DNA from: Zetaproteobacteria bacterium
GTDB taxonomy: Bacteria; Pseudomonadota; Zetaproteobacteria; Mariprofundales; Mariprofundaceae
Assembly (NCBI GenBank): GCA_002753275.1
Contig: PEAA01000003.1
Location: 42,153 to 106,152 of the forward strand
Reading direction: 5' to 3'
DNA: 64,000 nucleotides
Part shown: positions 17,910 to 27,376 of the stretch, one piece after another
How positions within the stretch are numbered: position 1 is the stretch's first letter
How the letters are laid out: every line of letters begins with the position of its first letter
The notes under the pieces: generated by a model
The model's input: the letters and a program-made list of their open reading frames with translations, nothing else
What the model was told of the DNA's origin: nothing
The model's database searches: none
Program-made: the position numbers and the translations under genes

Positions 17910-19811
17910 ATGAATAAAACATATATCTTGGGCTCGGTGGTTTCAGCGATGCTCCTTGCAATACCTCTATCCATCCAAAACAGTTATGCACAAAATCTCG
18001 GTGATATTTCGGTGCAAAGTGGCCATTCCGTCAGCAGTGTGAAGTCGGCAGTGGCGCAGAGTTCAACGGTGATTGATCGTGTTGCGATTGAGACGAGTGG
18101 CGCACAAAATGTGGTCGATCTTTTTAAGTCTGTTGCCAATGTTACCGTGCGGGACACCTCGGGTATTGTGGCGAAATCACAAGTAGATCTGGGTGGATTC
18201 GGTGAATCTGCAGCGGCAAACAGTGTGGTGTTGGTGGATGGGCGCCGCGTCAATGCGCCTGATTTGAGCGGTGTCGATTGGACGCAGATTCCATTGGATC
18301 AAATTGAGCGTATTGAGATTATCCATGGCGGCGCAGCGGTTGCGTATGGCCAGGGCGCTGTTGGCGGGGCGATCAATATTGTTACCAAAATACCTGAGCA
18401 GGGCTTTGGTGTTGAAGCGTCTGTGGGAAGTTATGGTGGGGTTGCAGAAAAGATCTATACCGGTGCGGGCACGGATAAGGTGCGCTTGGCGTTGCATGCG
18501 TCTGGCAATAAAACCGACGGTTATCGTCAGAATGGACAGTTTGAACGCTATGACAGTGGCTTGCGCGGAGAGGTCGATCTTCCCGCAGAGAGCTTGCTCT
18601 ATTTTAGTGGCAATCATCACACCGATCGCTCGGGCATGCCCGGGTCACTAACCCTGATGCAGATGTCGGCGAATCCGCGTCAAACCAATACCCCCAACGA
18701 TTATGCGACGGCAACGGATGATTTTTTTAATGTGGGCGTGCAATCGTCACTGGCGGCAATTGATGTTGATCTTCCGGTGAGTGTGCGTACACGGAGTGCA
18801 CAAGCTGTCTATGGCGGGTTTGCTGTGCCAAGCAATATGCGTATCTATGAAACGCGTCCGAAAATGGAGTTGAATACCCATATCGGTTCGATTGTGACGC
18901 ATGTGGTTGTTGGCGCTGATTTACAACGAACGGAGGGTGATTTTGGAGGAATTGTCGCCAAACGGGTTGCGACAGATATGTATCATTTGCTGCGCTTTTC
19001 TGATGAAACGCAGCGTTTGAGTGTGGTGGGTGGATTTCGATCAGTCACCAATCAAGATCAATTGACGCAAACGCCCCATGCATCGATAAAAAATAAAAAG
19101 TTGATCTATAACCTTGGCATCAATGGCGCGCATATGGGCTATCGTGTTGCGTTGGGCCATAGTACCAGTGTGCGCAATCCGTTGTTGGATGAGCGTTATA
19201 ATTGGATGACGAGCAATTGGAACAACACGCTTCTTAATCAAGCAGGTAAACATTTTAATGCATTGATGGGGTATGAAAATGATCTTTTTTCAACGCAACT
19301 GTCATGGCAGCGTGCAGATTTAACCGATGAGATCTATTATGATCCAACGGCATTTGCCAATCAGAATTATCAATCAGCCACCCGTCATGATGCGATGATG
19401 TGGCAAAATCGTATCAACATTACCGAGAGCTTGCGTATCGCTGCCAATTACACCTATACGCAAGCCAAGTTTCTGGGCGGCCTCTATTCGGGCAATGAAA
19501 TTCCTGGCGTAGCGCGTCAAAAGGCGAACCTGCATATCGATTGGGAGGTGATGCAAGGGCTCGCTCTAGGCGGCAATGTAGCATGGACGGGATCCTCGCG
19601 ATCGATAAGTGATCAGGCCAATGTGTTGGCAAAATTGCCAGCCTATACTCTGGTTGATTTGTCGGCGCAGTACCATTGGCAAGGCGCAAAATTGTTTGTC
19701 AATTTGGATAATGTGACCAATAAAAAATATAGCAGTTATAGTGCCTATGGTGTGAATTATTACCCTGCGGCCACCTTCACCGCCCGTGCAGGCGTTGGTT
19801 ATTCCTTCTAA
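17910..19811 (+). CDS. btuB: TonB-dependent vitamin B12 receptor BtuB
   Basis: About 633 residues from the ATG at 17910, which follows AAAGGAA. The frame stays open through the riboswitch, but a start there would translate the regulatory RNA and is rejected. A signal peptide (about 1-27, ending SYA), a plug domain with VVLVDGRRVNAPD and IERIEIIHGGAAVAYGQGAVGGAINIVTK (about 105-170), then a 22-strand barrel ending in an aromatic residue (GVGYSF) are seen. It takes cobalamin across the outer membrane with energy from TonB. The riboswitch and the following btuFCD genes support the substrate. Confidence 0.92.
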   Translation: MNKTYILGSVVSAMLLAIPLSIQNSYAQNLGDISVQSGHSVSSVKSAVAQSSTVIDRVAIETSGAQNVVDLFKSVANVTVRDTSGIVAKSQVDLGGFGESAAANSVVLVDGRRVNAPDLSGVDWTQIPLDQIERIEIIHGGAAVAYGQGAVGGAINIVTKIPEQGFGVEASVGSYGGVAEKIYTGAGTDKVRLALHASGNKTDGYRQNGQFERYDSGLRGEVDLPAESLLYFSGNHHTDRSGMPGSLTLMQMSANPRQTNTPNDYATATDDFFNVGVQSSLAAIDVDLPVSVRTRSAQAVYGGFAVPSNMRIYETRPKMELNTHIGSIVTHVVVGADLQRTEGDFGGIVAKRVATDMYHLLRFSDETQRLSVVGGFRSVTNQDQLTQTPHASIKNKKLIYNLGINGAHMGYRVALGHSTSVRNPLLDERYNWMTSNWNNTLLNQAGKHFNALMGYENDLFSTQLSWQRADLTDEIYYDPTAFANQNYQSATRHDAMMWQNRINITESLRIAANYTYTQAKFLGGLYSGNEIPGVARQKANLHIDWEVMQGLALGGNVAWTGSSRSISDQANVLAKLPAYTLVDLSAQYHWQGAKLFVNLDNVTNKKYSSYSAYGVNYYPAATFTARAGVGYSF

Positions 19812-20556
19812 TCAACAACGAAGAGTTCTGTATGGTGTGGCGCTCAGTGTCGCAATGCATGCAGGGCTTTTTTATACATGGTTTGCACTTGTTGCGAAGC
19901 CAGCGAGTGATGTTGTGCCCTCGCCACCTCCCGTGATGCAGGTAGCGAGGGTTTCAATAGCTATGCCATCGGCCGATCTAAGGGGGGAGCGTTCGCTTGA
20001 TCGTCAGAATAACTCTCCCGTGCAAGAGACGCCTTCACCCGGGCATTTGCCGCTAGCGCCGCCCATGGATGGTGAAAAATATGAAGGTGATATCGGGGCG
20101 CCAATGGCTGCCAAGGGTGTTGTTGAGACGATGTCTCCTGTTCAAGTTCTCCCTGAGTCGGTGAACGCGCCACTGATTTCCTCCGTTTTGAATCGTGCTA
20201 AAGTTAATGGCTCTTCCATCTATGAGACGGAGGAGCCTCTATCCCATGAAGATCAGCACCATCTTACCATCGTCCATGCAGCGCCAAGTGAGGTGGAGCA
20301 GGCGCGTTCCATGATTCGTGCCCAACTGGAATCGGCAAAGTTTTACCCTGCCAGTGCGCGGCGGCGGGGCATTGGCGGCGATGTTGAGGTCGGTTTTCGT
20401 TTGAATGATGCGGGATTTGCCGAGGAGTTATTGGTGCTCACAGGATCGGGTTATGCGGTGTTGGATCAAGCGGCATTGGCGACCGTGACACGCGCACAAC
20501 CCTTCTATCCATGCGCCGGTGCCTATCAATTTCGATTACAATTTCGGCAACTATGA
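19786..20556 (+). CDS. TonB family energy transducer dedicated to B12 uptake
   Basis: About 250 residues. A single N-terminal membrane helix (about residues 14-36) is followed by a Pro-rich periplasmic stretch and a TonB C-terminal domain (about 180-256: YPASARRRGIGGDVEVGFRLNDAGFAEELLVLTGSGYAVLDQAAL). It should couple the proton gradient, through ExbB/ExbD encoded elsewhere, to BtuB. The start is uncertain: the GTG at 19786 lies inside btuB; codons further in (near 19828-19840) fit the helix as well. The stop overlaps btuF as ATGA. Confidence 0.85.
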   Translation: MQALVIPSNQQRRVLYGVALSVAMHAGLFYTWFALVAKPASDVVPSPPPVMQVARVSIAMPSADLRGERSLDRQNNSPVQETPSPGHLPLAPPMDGEKYEGDIGAPMAAKGVVETMSPVQVLPESVNAPLISSVLNRAKVNGSSIYETEEPLSHEDQHHLTIVHAAPSEVEQARSMIRAQLESAKFYPASARRRGIGGDVEVGFRLNDAGFAEELLVLTGSGYAVLDQAALATVTRAQPFYPCAGAYQFRLQFRQL

Positions 20557-21374
20557 GTCTGTCTCGTACACTCTTTTTGCTCTGTTTGCTGTTGCTTTCT
20601 ACGCAGTCATGGGCAGGTGGTGCGCGTATTTTGGCGTTGACGCCGCACGCATGTGAGATGTTTTTCGCCATGGGTGCAGATGATCAATTGGTGGGTGTCG
20701 GTGATTATTGTGATTACCCTGCTGCGGCTAGAGGGGTGCCACGGGTCGCAAGCCATGCGCGTATTCATCTTGAGGCAGCGCTTCGCCTTCATCCTACGGT
20801 GGTGGTGGTGATGAATCGAACCGTGGCGGGTTTGGAGATATTGGAGCAGCAAGGTATTCAAGTGCTGGTCTCCAATCCGCACTCTTTTGAGGAGATGTTT
20901 GCGGATATGCTTCGCCTTGGCGTTGTGGCCGGTTGCGAAATCCAGGCCGAATCCTTGGTGGCCCGTTGGCGGCAACGGTTGGCGCAAGTGCGAGCGCAGC
21001 CCCGTCTGAATCTGCCTATCTTTTATGAGTTATGGTCCGACCCTTTGTTGGCGGTGGGGGGGGAAGGTTTTCTTGAAGATATGATTGAAGCTGCCGGTGG
21101 CGTCAATGTTTTTGCCCAGGAAATGCGGGAGAGTGTGCGGATCAATGTGGAATCGGTGGTTCGGGCCGCACCTAAGCTGATTATTATTCCCCTTGAGCAG
21201 CGTGCATTGGCGGCGCGCGAACAATTTTGGCGGCACTATTTTGTTGATAAAACGGTGCTGTTTGTGGCGGTGGATGCCGATCTGTTGCATCGACCAGGGC
21301 CAAGGTTGCTGGATGGTTTGGAGCAGTTGCAGCAAATGTTTCAACGGCAGTATCGGCTGCAACTGCATGAATAG
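20553..21374 (+). CDS. btuF: Cobalamin-binding periplasmic protein BtuF
   Basis: About 273 residues from the ATG at 20553 that overlaps the tonB stop. Signal peptide MSLSRTLFLLCLLLLSTQSWAGG, then a class III binding-protein fold: RILALTPHACEMFFAMGADDQLVGVGDYCDYP near residue 25, LRLHPTVVVVMNR near 80, and a central backbone helix. The fold is the one used for siderophores and B12; the operon context fixes B12. It would hand cobalamin to BtuC/BtuD. A gap of 134 bases with a REP-like sequence separates it from btuC. Confidence 0.87.
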   Translation: MSLSRTLFLLCLLLLSTQSWAGGARILALTPHACEMFFAMGADDQLVGVGDYCDYPAAARGVPRVASHARIHLEAALRLHPTVVVVMNRTVAGLEILEQQGIQVLVSNPHSFEEMFADMLRLGVVAGCEIQAESLVARWRQRLAQVRAQPRLNLPIFYELWSDPLLAVGGEGFLEDMIEAAGGVNVFAQEMRESVRINVESVVRAAPKLIIIPLEQRALAAREQFWRHYFVDKTVLFVAVDADLLHRPGPRLLDGLEQLQQMFQRQYRLQLHE

Positions 21375-21386
21375 TTGCATGGCATT

Positions 21387-21416
21387 TCTGGATTGCGGGT
21401 CAAGCTGGCAATGACG
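21387..21416. repeat. REP-like palindrome in btuF-btuC gap
   Basis: The stretch reads like the widespread intergenic palindrome of the form TGGATT..GGGTCAAGC..GCAATGAC, with arms ATTGC and GCAAT and the central GGTCAAGC. Only one copy was seen in this window, so calling it a repeat rests on resemblance to such elements in other proteobacteria. Confidence 0.3.
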
Positions 21417-21508
21417 GTTGCGGTTGTGATGAGGGTTGAATCTGTGAAGAGGGTGAAAAAGAATGGAGAGAGTCATGACCGGTGTGCAGGGCGTTCATTG
21501 AGAGATTT

Positions 21509-22453
21509 ATGTTGAAAATAATCGGTTTGATTGCGATTGGCGTCGTATTTTTTCTGGGTTCCATTGGTGTAGGTGAGCAATGGATTAACCCATTTTCTCC
21601 AGTCTCTGCCTTGGATGCGATGATTCTCTGGGATATTCGTTTTCCCCGTGTATTGCTCGCATTTGCCGTTGGTGGTCTGCTGGCATTGGCAGGGGCTTGG
21701 TTTCAGGTGTTGTTGGGCAATCCATTGGCGGAACCCTATGTCCTGGGTGTTGCGGGAAGCAGTGCGGTTGGGGCCATTGTGGCGATGATGTTTTGGCCGG
21801 ATGTGGCTTGGGTGATGTCGATGGGCGCATGGGTGGGCGCATGGGTGGGGATTGTCTTGGTGCTGCGTTTTGCCTATTTGGGGGCAAATCGGTTATTGCT
21901 TGCAGGGGTCGTCTTGGCGGCATTTTGGGGGGCGATGATTGCCCTGTTGCTTTCGATCATGCCCGAGCGTGGCGTGGCTTCTGCGCTGGCGTGGATGATG
22001 GGCGATCTCTCCTCATCATGGATTTCTCCCGATTATGTGATGATCGCCTGGGTGGTGGCATTGGCATGTGGCCTCTATCTATCCCATGCATTGGATGCGT
22101 TGCTGTTGGGGAGTGCGCATGCACAGGCTTTGGGTGTTGATCTACCGGTGTTGCAGCAGCGCTTGCTTTTGTTGGCATCGATGGTTACGGCCGTGGCGGT
22201 CACAGCCGCGGGTACGGTCGGTTTTATTGGGCTGGTTGTGCCGCACTTGATGCGGTTGATGTTTGGCGCCATGCACCGAACGATGTTGATCGCTTCGGCG
22301 GTGGGTGGAGGTGTATTGTTAATGGTGGCCGATACGGTGGCACGCACGCTGGTGGCGCCTGCGGAGATCCCTGTGGGTGTGATTACAGCCTTGATGGGTG
22401 TTCCGCTTTTCCTTTTTTTACTGTTACGCCGGGATGCAGATGCTTCGCATTGA
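21509..22453 (+). CDS. btuC: Vitamin B12 ABC transporter permease BtuC
   Basis: About 314 residues from the ATG at 21509; a GTG 27 bases upstream is less likely. About nine to ten membrane helices are present. FecCD/BtuC motifs are seen: WDIRFPRVLLAFAVGGLLALAGAWFQVLLGNPLAEPYVLGVAGSSAVG near residues 40-85, and the coupling region AGTVGFIGLVVPHLMRLMFG near 245. It forms the inner-membrane channel with BtuD and receives B12 from BtuF. The 3' end overlaps btuD by 20 bases. Confidence 0.9.
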   Translation: MLKIIGLIAIGVVFFLGSIGVGEQWINPFSPVSALDAMILWDIRFPRVLLAFAVGGLLALAGAWFQVLLGNPLAEPYVLGVAGSSAVGAIVAMMFWPDVAWVMSMGAWVGAWVGIVLVLRFAYLGANRLLLAGVVLAAFWGAMIALLLSIMPERGVASALAWMMGDLSSSWISPDYVMIAWVVALACGLYLSHALDALLLGSAHAQALGVDLPVLQQRLLLLASMVTAVAVTAAGTVGFIGLVVPHLMRLMFGAMHRTMLIASAVGGGVLLMVADTVARTLVAPAEIPVGVITALMGVPLFLFLLLRRDADASH

Positions 22454-23231
22454 GCAGTTAACGGTATGCCATGGAAGTCGAAGCGTCGTTGAGTCACTGA
22501 GTTTCGACTTTCCAGTGGGGAGTGTTTCGGTGTTGTTGGGGCCTAATGGTGCCGGAAAGTCGACGCTTTTGCAGAGTTTGATCGGTTTGCAACCTATGAA
22601 GTCTGGGGATGTTTTTTTACAAGGTCGTTCGTTGCAGCGTTGGTCACGGCAAGAGATTTGTCATCGGATGGCGTGGCAGGGTGCGATGCCTGATGTCGCT
22701 TTTGGTTTAACGGTTCGCCAGCGTTTGCAGTTGGCATGTTTACCCTTAAACAATGGGCAAGGGTTGCCTGAAGAGCCGTTGCATCTTTTGGAGTTGCATG
22801 GGTTGCTGGATCGAGATTTGGCTCAACTCTCTAGCGGGGAGCGGCAACGCATTGAGATTGCAGCGATGGTGGTGCGTGATTGCCCCATCTGGTTGCTTGA
22901 TGAACCTGCGACCCATCTGGATTTAAAGTATCAGGTCGTGTTGCTTGCGCTGTTGCGGCGTCAAGCGGCTGCAGGAAAAACCATTGTTTGCGTGTTGCAT
23001 GATCTGCAACAGGCACAAGCCCTTGCCGATCAGGTGTTGTTATTTTCGCCAACGCACTCAAGGGTTGAGCATGGATCTGCGGAGAAATGGCTTACGCGTG
23101 CGCGCATGGAGCCATTGTATCAAACAACGCTGCATCATTGGCGTGATGCGCATGGAGGGCACTGTTTGCTGCCCGATTATGGTTCGGAAATGAGATCAAT
23201 GATGGAGTCTGAGGATGAAAGCACGAGATAA
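22434..23231 (+). CDS. btuD: Vitamin B12 ABC transporter ATPase BtuD
   Basis: About 265 residues. Walker A GPNGAGKST is near residue 37, signature LSSGERQRIEIAAM near 133, Walker B IWLLDEPATHLD near 155 and the switch His in CVLHDLQQA near 190. Family FecE/BtuD. It powers B12 import through BtuC. The start inside btuC (ATG 22434 or two codons later) reflects tight coupling; it overlaps cobO at the other end. Confidence 0.9.
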   Translation: MQMLRIEQLTVCHGSRSVVESLSFDFPVGSVSVLLGPNGAGKSTLLQSLIGLQPMKSGDVFLQGRSLQRWSRQEICHRMAWQGAMPDVAFGLTVRQRLQLACLPLNNGQGLPEEPLHLLELHGLLDRDLAQLSSGERQRIEIAAMVVRDCPIWLLDEPATHLDLKYQVVLLALLRRQAAAGKTIVCVLHDLQQAQALADQVLLFSPTHSRVEHGSAEKWLTRARMEPLYQTTLHHWRDAHGGHCLLPDYGSEMRSMMESEDESTR

Positions 23232-23751
23232 ACGACAAGGGATTATGTTGGTCCATACGGGTGATGGGAAAGGAAAATCATCCTCGGCTTTCGGCATGGT
23301 CTTTCGCGCAGCCGCATGGGGGATGCGGGTTTGTGTGATTCAGTTTATCAAGGGAAAATGGAAAACGGGCGAGCAGAAAGCGGCGGAGCGTTTTGATAAT
23401 ATTGAGTGGCATGCCTTGGGTGATGGTTTTACCTGGGATACGAAGAACCCTGCGCAAGATATTCAGACCAGCCAAGCGATCTGGATGCTGTGCCAAGAGA
23501 AAATCATCTCCGAAGCGTACGATTTTATTCTGCTTGATGAGATTAATTATGTCACCAGTTATGGTTGGATTGAAGGAGAAGAGGTGGCAAAATTTATAGA
23601 GACGCATCGGCCGAAATGGATGCACATGGTGTTAACGGGGCGTGGAGCTTCTGATGCCGTGGTTGCCATTGCCGATACCGTCACCGAGATGAAGATGATC
23701 AAACACGCCTATGAGAATGGTATCGATGCGACACAAGGGGTGGAGTTTTGA
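23215..23751 (+). CDS. cobO: Cob(I)alamin adenosyltransferase (CobO/BtuR type)
   Basis: The 178-residue protein has the P-loop HTGDGKGKSSSAFGMVFRA at about residues 12-30 and the family segments VIQFIKGKWKTGEQ near 42, LLDEINYVTSYGW near 103, and LTGRGASDAVVAIAD near 140. It adds the adenosyl group to cobalt(I) of cobalamin or cobinamide in the cytoplasm, turning imported B12 into the coenzyme that the riboswitch senses. It overlaps btuD at its start and cobA at its end. Confidence 0.93.
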   Translation: MKARDKRQGIMLVHTGDGKGKSSSAFGMVFRAAAWGMRVCVIQFIKGKWKTGEQKAAERFDNIEWHALGDGFTWDTKNPAQDIQTSQAIWMLCQEKIISEAYDFILLDEINYVTSYGWIEGEEVAKFIETHRPKWMHMVLTGRGASDAVVAIADTVTEMKMIKHAYENGIDATQGVEF

Positions 23752-24536
23752 ACAGCTATTCTGACATCGACGGCAAAGATCGCGCCCCTTTACTATCGTT
23801 AAGCGCACCGCTTGAACATGGCGAGGTGGCATTGGTGGGGGCAGGCCCTGGTGCAGCGGATCTGCTCACTTTGGCCGCAGCGCGATTGCTTGCCGCATGT
23901 GATGTGGTGGTTCATGATGCACTGGTTTCCGATGGGGTGCTGCAGATGGCATCTCCTGCCGCTGCGTTAATTTTTGCCGGTAAACGCGGTGGGCGGGCTT
24001 CAACGGCGCAGTCGGATATTTCAGCGTTGATGATTGAAATGGCCCGTGCGGGGAAGCGGGTGGTGCGGCTTAAAGGGGGCGATTCATTTGTTTTTGGTCG
24101 TGGGGGCGAAGAGGTGCGTGCATTGGCGGCTGCGGGGATCAAATTTCGGGTCATTCCAGGCGTGACCAGCGGTGTCGCGGCGCCGGCAATGGCGGGAATT
24201 TCTGTGACAGATCGAGAGGTCAATGCAAGCCTGGCCTTTTTGACAGGGCATGAGGTTGATGCGAAGAGTCGTATCGATTGGAAAGCGTTGGTCGAGGCTT
24301 TTCCCGTGTTGGTTTTATATATGGCGGCAAAGAATTTGTCGAAAGTGGCAAGGGAGTTGCGCAATGCGGGACTTTCGGCGGCAACGCCTGTTGCGGCCAT
24401 TTATGCAGCCACGCTTCCTGAAGAGCATTATAGTCAGGCCGATTTAGAAACGGCGGCGCAAGGGAATATGGCTGTGCAATCGCCAACCATTGTGGTGATT
24501 GGTGATGTGGTCTCTCAGCGGGTTGCTTGGCGATAA
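23748..24536 (+). CDS. cobA: Uroporphyrinogen-III C-methyltransferase
   Basis: The 262-residue product starts at a TTG (23748) that overlaps the cobO stop; GGAG lies upstream. SUMT motifs: VALVGAGPGAADLLTLAAARLL near residue 27, VVRLKGGDSFVFGRGGEE near 105, VIPGVTSGVAAPA near 137 and VLYMAAKNL near 188. It methylates uroporphyrinogen III twice to precorrin-2, the branch point to siroheme and cobalamin. No other corrin genes are nearby, so its product may go to siroheme or to a pathway encoded elsewhere. It is last in the B12 operon. Confidence 0.9.
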   Translation: MNSYSDIDGKDRAPLLSLSAPLEHGEVALVGAGPGAADLLTLAAARLLAACDVVVHDALVSDGVLQMASPAAALIFAGKRGGRASTAQSDISALMIEMARAGKRVVRLKGGDSFVFGRGGEEVRALAAAGIKFRVIPGVTSGVAAPAMAGISVTDREVNASLAFLTGHEVDAKSRIDWKALVEAFPVLVLYMAAKNLSKVARELRNAGLSAATPVAAIYAATLPEEHYSQADLETAAQGNMAVQSPTIVVIGDVVSQRVAWR

Positions 24537-24658
24537 AACGCTTTTTTGTGTTGGGGCAGGGCCATCTGTCCATTTTCATTTGTGGTGCTGATGGCTAGCA
24601 TTGCAGCATTCGAATTTTTACAAACATGATGGATACCTTTTACGGAGAATATTAGATA

Positions 24659-26161
24659 ATGATGAAAGTTGAATTAGCAACGGGTGTAAGCCATGCCCAG
24701 ATGGTTGATGTGTTGGTGTTACCGATTGTTGCAGGGAATAAGTTGACCTTGTCAGGGCGTGATGCACAGAAAAAGGCCAAAAAGAGCATGGATGGTTTTA
24801 TTCAATCATGTGCCTCATTGGGCGAGTTTGGTGGCATGCACACCCTTTACCATGTCGATGGTATCAAGGCGACACGCATTTTGTTTGTCGATGGGGGGGA
24901 TGAGAAGGGGTTGACGCTTCATAGCTTGCGCATCTTGTCGGCGAAGGCGTTGCGGCAATTGCAAGGAACAGGCGTTCAGAGCGCATCGGTCTATTTGAGT
25001 GAACTCAATGTGCGTGGTGCCTCCATGGCTGAGAAGATTCAGGTCGTGACAGAGGGAGCACTTATGGGTGCTTATACCTTTGATAAATATAAAAAACGCC
25101 CTGAAAAGGTGAAGTCCGAGGTGCAGTCGTGGCAGGTGATGATTGGTGCCAAGGATGATCAGGAAGCGGCTGCGCAAGCGGTGATGCGTGGTCAGGCGAT
25201 CGCGATGGGAACCAATTTTGCCCGTGATTTAGCCAATGAGCCGGGCAATGTTTGTACGCCGGAATTTTTGGGTCAGCAAGCTGAAAGTTTGCAGCATGAG
25301 AAGTTAAAAGTGACGGTGATGGATCAAAAAGCGATTGAAGAGGCAGGGTTTACGGCGCTGTTGGCGGTCAATCAGGGTTCGGATAAAGAGGCGCGTTTTA
25401 TTGTGATGGGTTATTGCGGCGGTGCAGAAGATGAGGCGCCTGTTGCGTTGGTGGGCAAGGGGTTAACCTTTGATGCCGGCGGTATTTGTATCAAACCTGC
25501 CGCTGCAATGGATGAGATGAAGTTTGATATGTGCGGTGCGGCGACTGTTTTAGGGGTTTTTAAAGCGGTGACGGAGATGAATCTTCCGATCAATCTGTTG
25601 GGGGTTATCGCATCAACTGAAAACTTGCTGGGTGGCTCAGCCTACAAGCCGGGTGATGTGATCCGTGCTTATAATGGTACAACCATTGAAGTGATCAATA
25701 CGGATGCCGAAGGGCGTATTATTTTATCCGATGCACTTGCATATGCCGCGGAACAAAAACCTGCTGAAATTATTGACTTTGCCACCTTAACAGGCGCGTG
25801 CGTAATCGCCTTGGGTTCGCAAGCCTCTGGATTGCTCGGTAGCAGTAAAAAGGTCAAAGATGGTTTGAAAAAGTCGGGGGATTATACCCACGACCGCGTT
25901 TGGGAGTTGCCACTTTTTGATGAGTACCAGGAGCAGATCAAATCTGAGATTGCTGATTTGAAGAATGTGGGTGGCCGTGAAGCGGGAACAATTACCGCAG
26001 CCTGTTTCTTGTCGCACTTTGTTGGCGATACCCCTTGGGCCCATCTTGATATTGCCGGAACAGCATGGAACATGAAAGGCAGTGATCTTGCCGCCAAAGG
26101 GGCAACCGGTGCAGGCGTGCGTTTGATTAGCGATTATTTGATTCGTAAAGCAAAGCAATAA
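24659..26161 (+). CDS. pepA: Leucyl aminopeptidase PepA (M17)
   Basis: The 500-residue protein has an N-terminal macro-like domain and a C-terminal catalytic M17 domain. The signature NTDAEGRIILSD is near residue 344 and the metal/active-site region VGKGLTFDAGGICIKPA near 267. It removes N-terminal residues from peptides as a cytoplasmic hexamer with two metal ions per subunit; some PepA proteins also bind DNA. A GGAG lies 12 bases before the first of two ATG codons. The order pepA-holC-valS is conserved in many gammaproteobacteria; here a PAP2 gene is placed between pepA and holC. Confidence 0.94.
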   Translation: MMKVELATGVSHAQMVDVLVLPIVAGNKLTLSGRDAQKKAKKSMDGFIQSCASLGEFGGMHTLYHVDGIKATRILFVDGGDEKGLTLHSLRILSAKALRQLQGTGVQSASVYLSELNVRGASMAEKIQVVTEGALMGAYTFDKYKKRPEKVKSEVQSWQVMIGAKDDQEAAAQAVMRGQAIAMGTNFARDLANEPGNVCTPEFLGQQAESLQHEKLKVTVMDQKAIEEAGFTALLAVNQGSDKEARFIVMGYCGGAEDEAPVALVGKGLTFDAGGICIKPAAAMDEMKFDMCGAATVLGVFKAVTEMNLPINLLGVIASTENLLGGSAYKPGDVIRAYNGTTIEVINTDAEGRIILSDALAYAAEQKPAEIIDFATLTGACVIALGSQASGLLGSSKKVKDGLKKSGDYTHDRVWELPLFDEYQEQIKSEIADLKNVGGREAGTITAACFLSHFVGDTPWAHLDIAGTAWNMKGSDLAAKGATGAGVRLISDYLIRKAKQ

Positions 26162-26191
26162 CCGTTTGATAGCAGTTAAGGCTTTGATGCG

Positions 26192-26890
26192 TTGAATTCC
26201 CCTGATCTCTTTCATTTAATCAATGGATGGCATGCGCCTTGGGCGGATGCCATCATGGGTGTGGTGAGTGGTTTGGGTGATGGTTTGGTTGTGGCATTGC
26301 TGCTCTCGATGGTGATGCTGTTTCATCTGCGCTTGGGTGTGGCGGGCTTGGCTGCATTTTTACTTTCTGGTTTGTTGGCGCAGATCTTGAAACGGTTGTT
26401 TGATATGCCAAGGCCTGCGGCACTGTTTGATGATGTCCATGTGCTCGGTCATGTGCTGACCACGCACAGTTTTCCTTCGGGGCATGCCACCTCTTGCGGG
26501 GTGATGATGGTGTTGGCCTTTTTGCTTTGGGGGCGTGATTCGTGGTGGGCAAGAGGGGCAGCTGCGCTCTTTGCTTTGGCGGCCTATGGTCGTATTTATG
26601 GCGGGGTTCATTTTCCGTTGGATGTTGCGGTAGGTCTTCTTCTTGGCACCCTTTCGATGGTATTCTGCTGGCGTGCATCAAGCGGGTGGATTCAGGCGCA
26701 TTGGTTGGCCTCGGAGTGGGCCTGGAAAATTCCAGGAATTATTTTAATCATTGAGGCTGCAGTCTTGGGGCTTGGTTATCGTATTCAGCCGGCAACGGCA
26801 GTACCGTTGGTGATGGTTTTACCCGTGGTATCGTTGATGGTCTTGATGCAGGCATGGAAGGGACGCATTGGAAACAAAGATTCATTTTGA
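26192..26890 (+). CDS. PAP2-family membrane phosphatase
   Basis: The 232-residue product starts at a TTG and has about six membrane helices. The three phosphatase motifs are present: K-x6-RP as KRLFDMPRP near residue 69, PSGH near 95 and the last motif in GRIYGGVHFPLD near 133. It should hydrolyse a lipid phosphate or isoprenyl pyrophosphate at the outer face of the inner membrane; undecaprenyl pyrophosphate is one candidate. The end overlaps holC by 23 bases. Confidence 0.82.
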   Translation: MNSPDLFHLINGWHAPWADAIMGVVSGLGDGLVVALLLSMVMLFHLRLGVAGLAAFLLSGLLAQILKRLFDMPRPAALFDDVHVLGHVLTTHSFPSGHATSCGVMMVLAFLLWGRDSWWARGAAALFALAAYGRIYGGVHFPLDVAVGLLLGTLSMVFCWRASSGWIQAHWLASEWAWKIPGIILIIEAAVLGLGYRIQPATAVPLVMVLPVVSLMVLMQAWKGRIGNKDSF

Positions 26891-27305
26891 ACTGCTTGAG
26901 AAGCAGGATCGGGTTGAGGGCATTGCACGCTTGCTGCTGCGACGCAAGCGTTTGCAGCCGCATGTGCTGGTTTTTTGCCCCGATGAGCGTTTTATGATGC
27001 AGCTTGATGAACGGTTGTGGACCATTACCCCAGAATCTTTTTTGGCGCATGCCATTGCAGGTGCGGATGATGAAGTGAATGCGATGCAACCTATCTTGCT
27101 TGCGACCTCGATTCATCGTGGTAATGGCGCGGAAGTGTTGATCAATGGTTCGCTTGAGGTGCCGATTGATGTGACAGGTTTTGCCCATATTGTCGATTTT
27201 GTTGATGGTTGGGATGATTCATTTAAAGAGGCTGCGAGGGTGCGCTGGAAGACTTATCAACAGATGGGCATGAATCCCCAATATCTGGGCGCAAAGAAAA
27301 AATAG
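26868..27305 (+). CDS. holC: DNA polymerase III chi subunit
   Basis: The 145-residue protein matches HolC in size and in segments ARLLLRRKRLQPHVLVFCPDERFMMQLDERLWTITPESFLAHAIAG-type (about 20-66) and PILLATSIHRGNGAEVLINGSLEVP near 75. Chi links the clamp loader to single-strand binding protein. The TTG start at 26868 lies inside the PAP2 gene with GGAAGGG just upstream. The valS gene follows 71 bases later, the usual neighbour. Confidence 0.87.
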   Translation: METKIHFELLEKQDRVEGIARLLLRRKRLQPHVLVFCPDERFMMQLDERLWTITPESFLAHAIAGADDEVNAMQPILLATSIHRGNGAEVLINGSLEVPIDVTGFAHIVDFVDGWDDSFKEAARVRWKTYQQMGMNPQYLGAKKK

Positions 27306-27376
27306 TTGAGAGAATAAGTGTGTTGACGCGGTCTGTTGCAATGGCGTCTGAACCACAATATAGAAAAGGGAACAAT

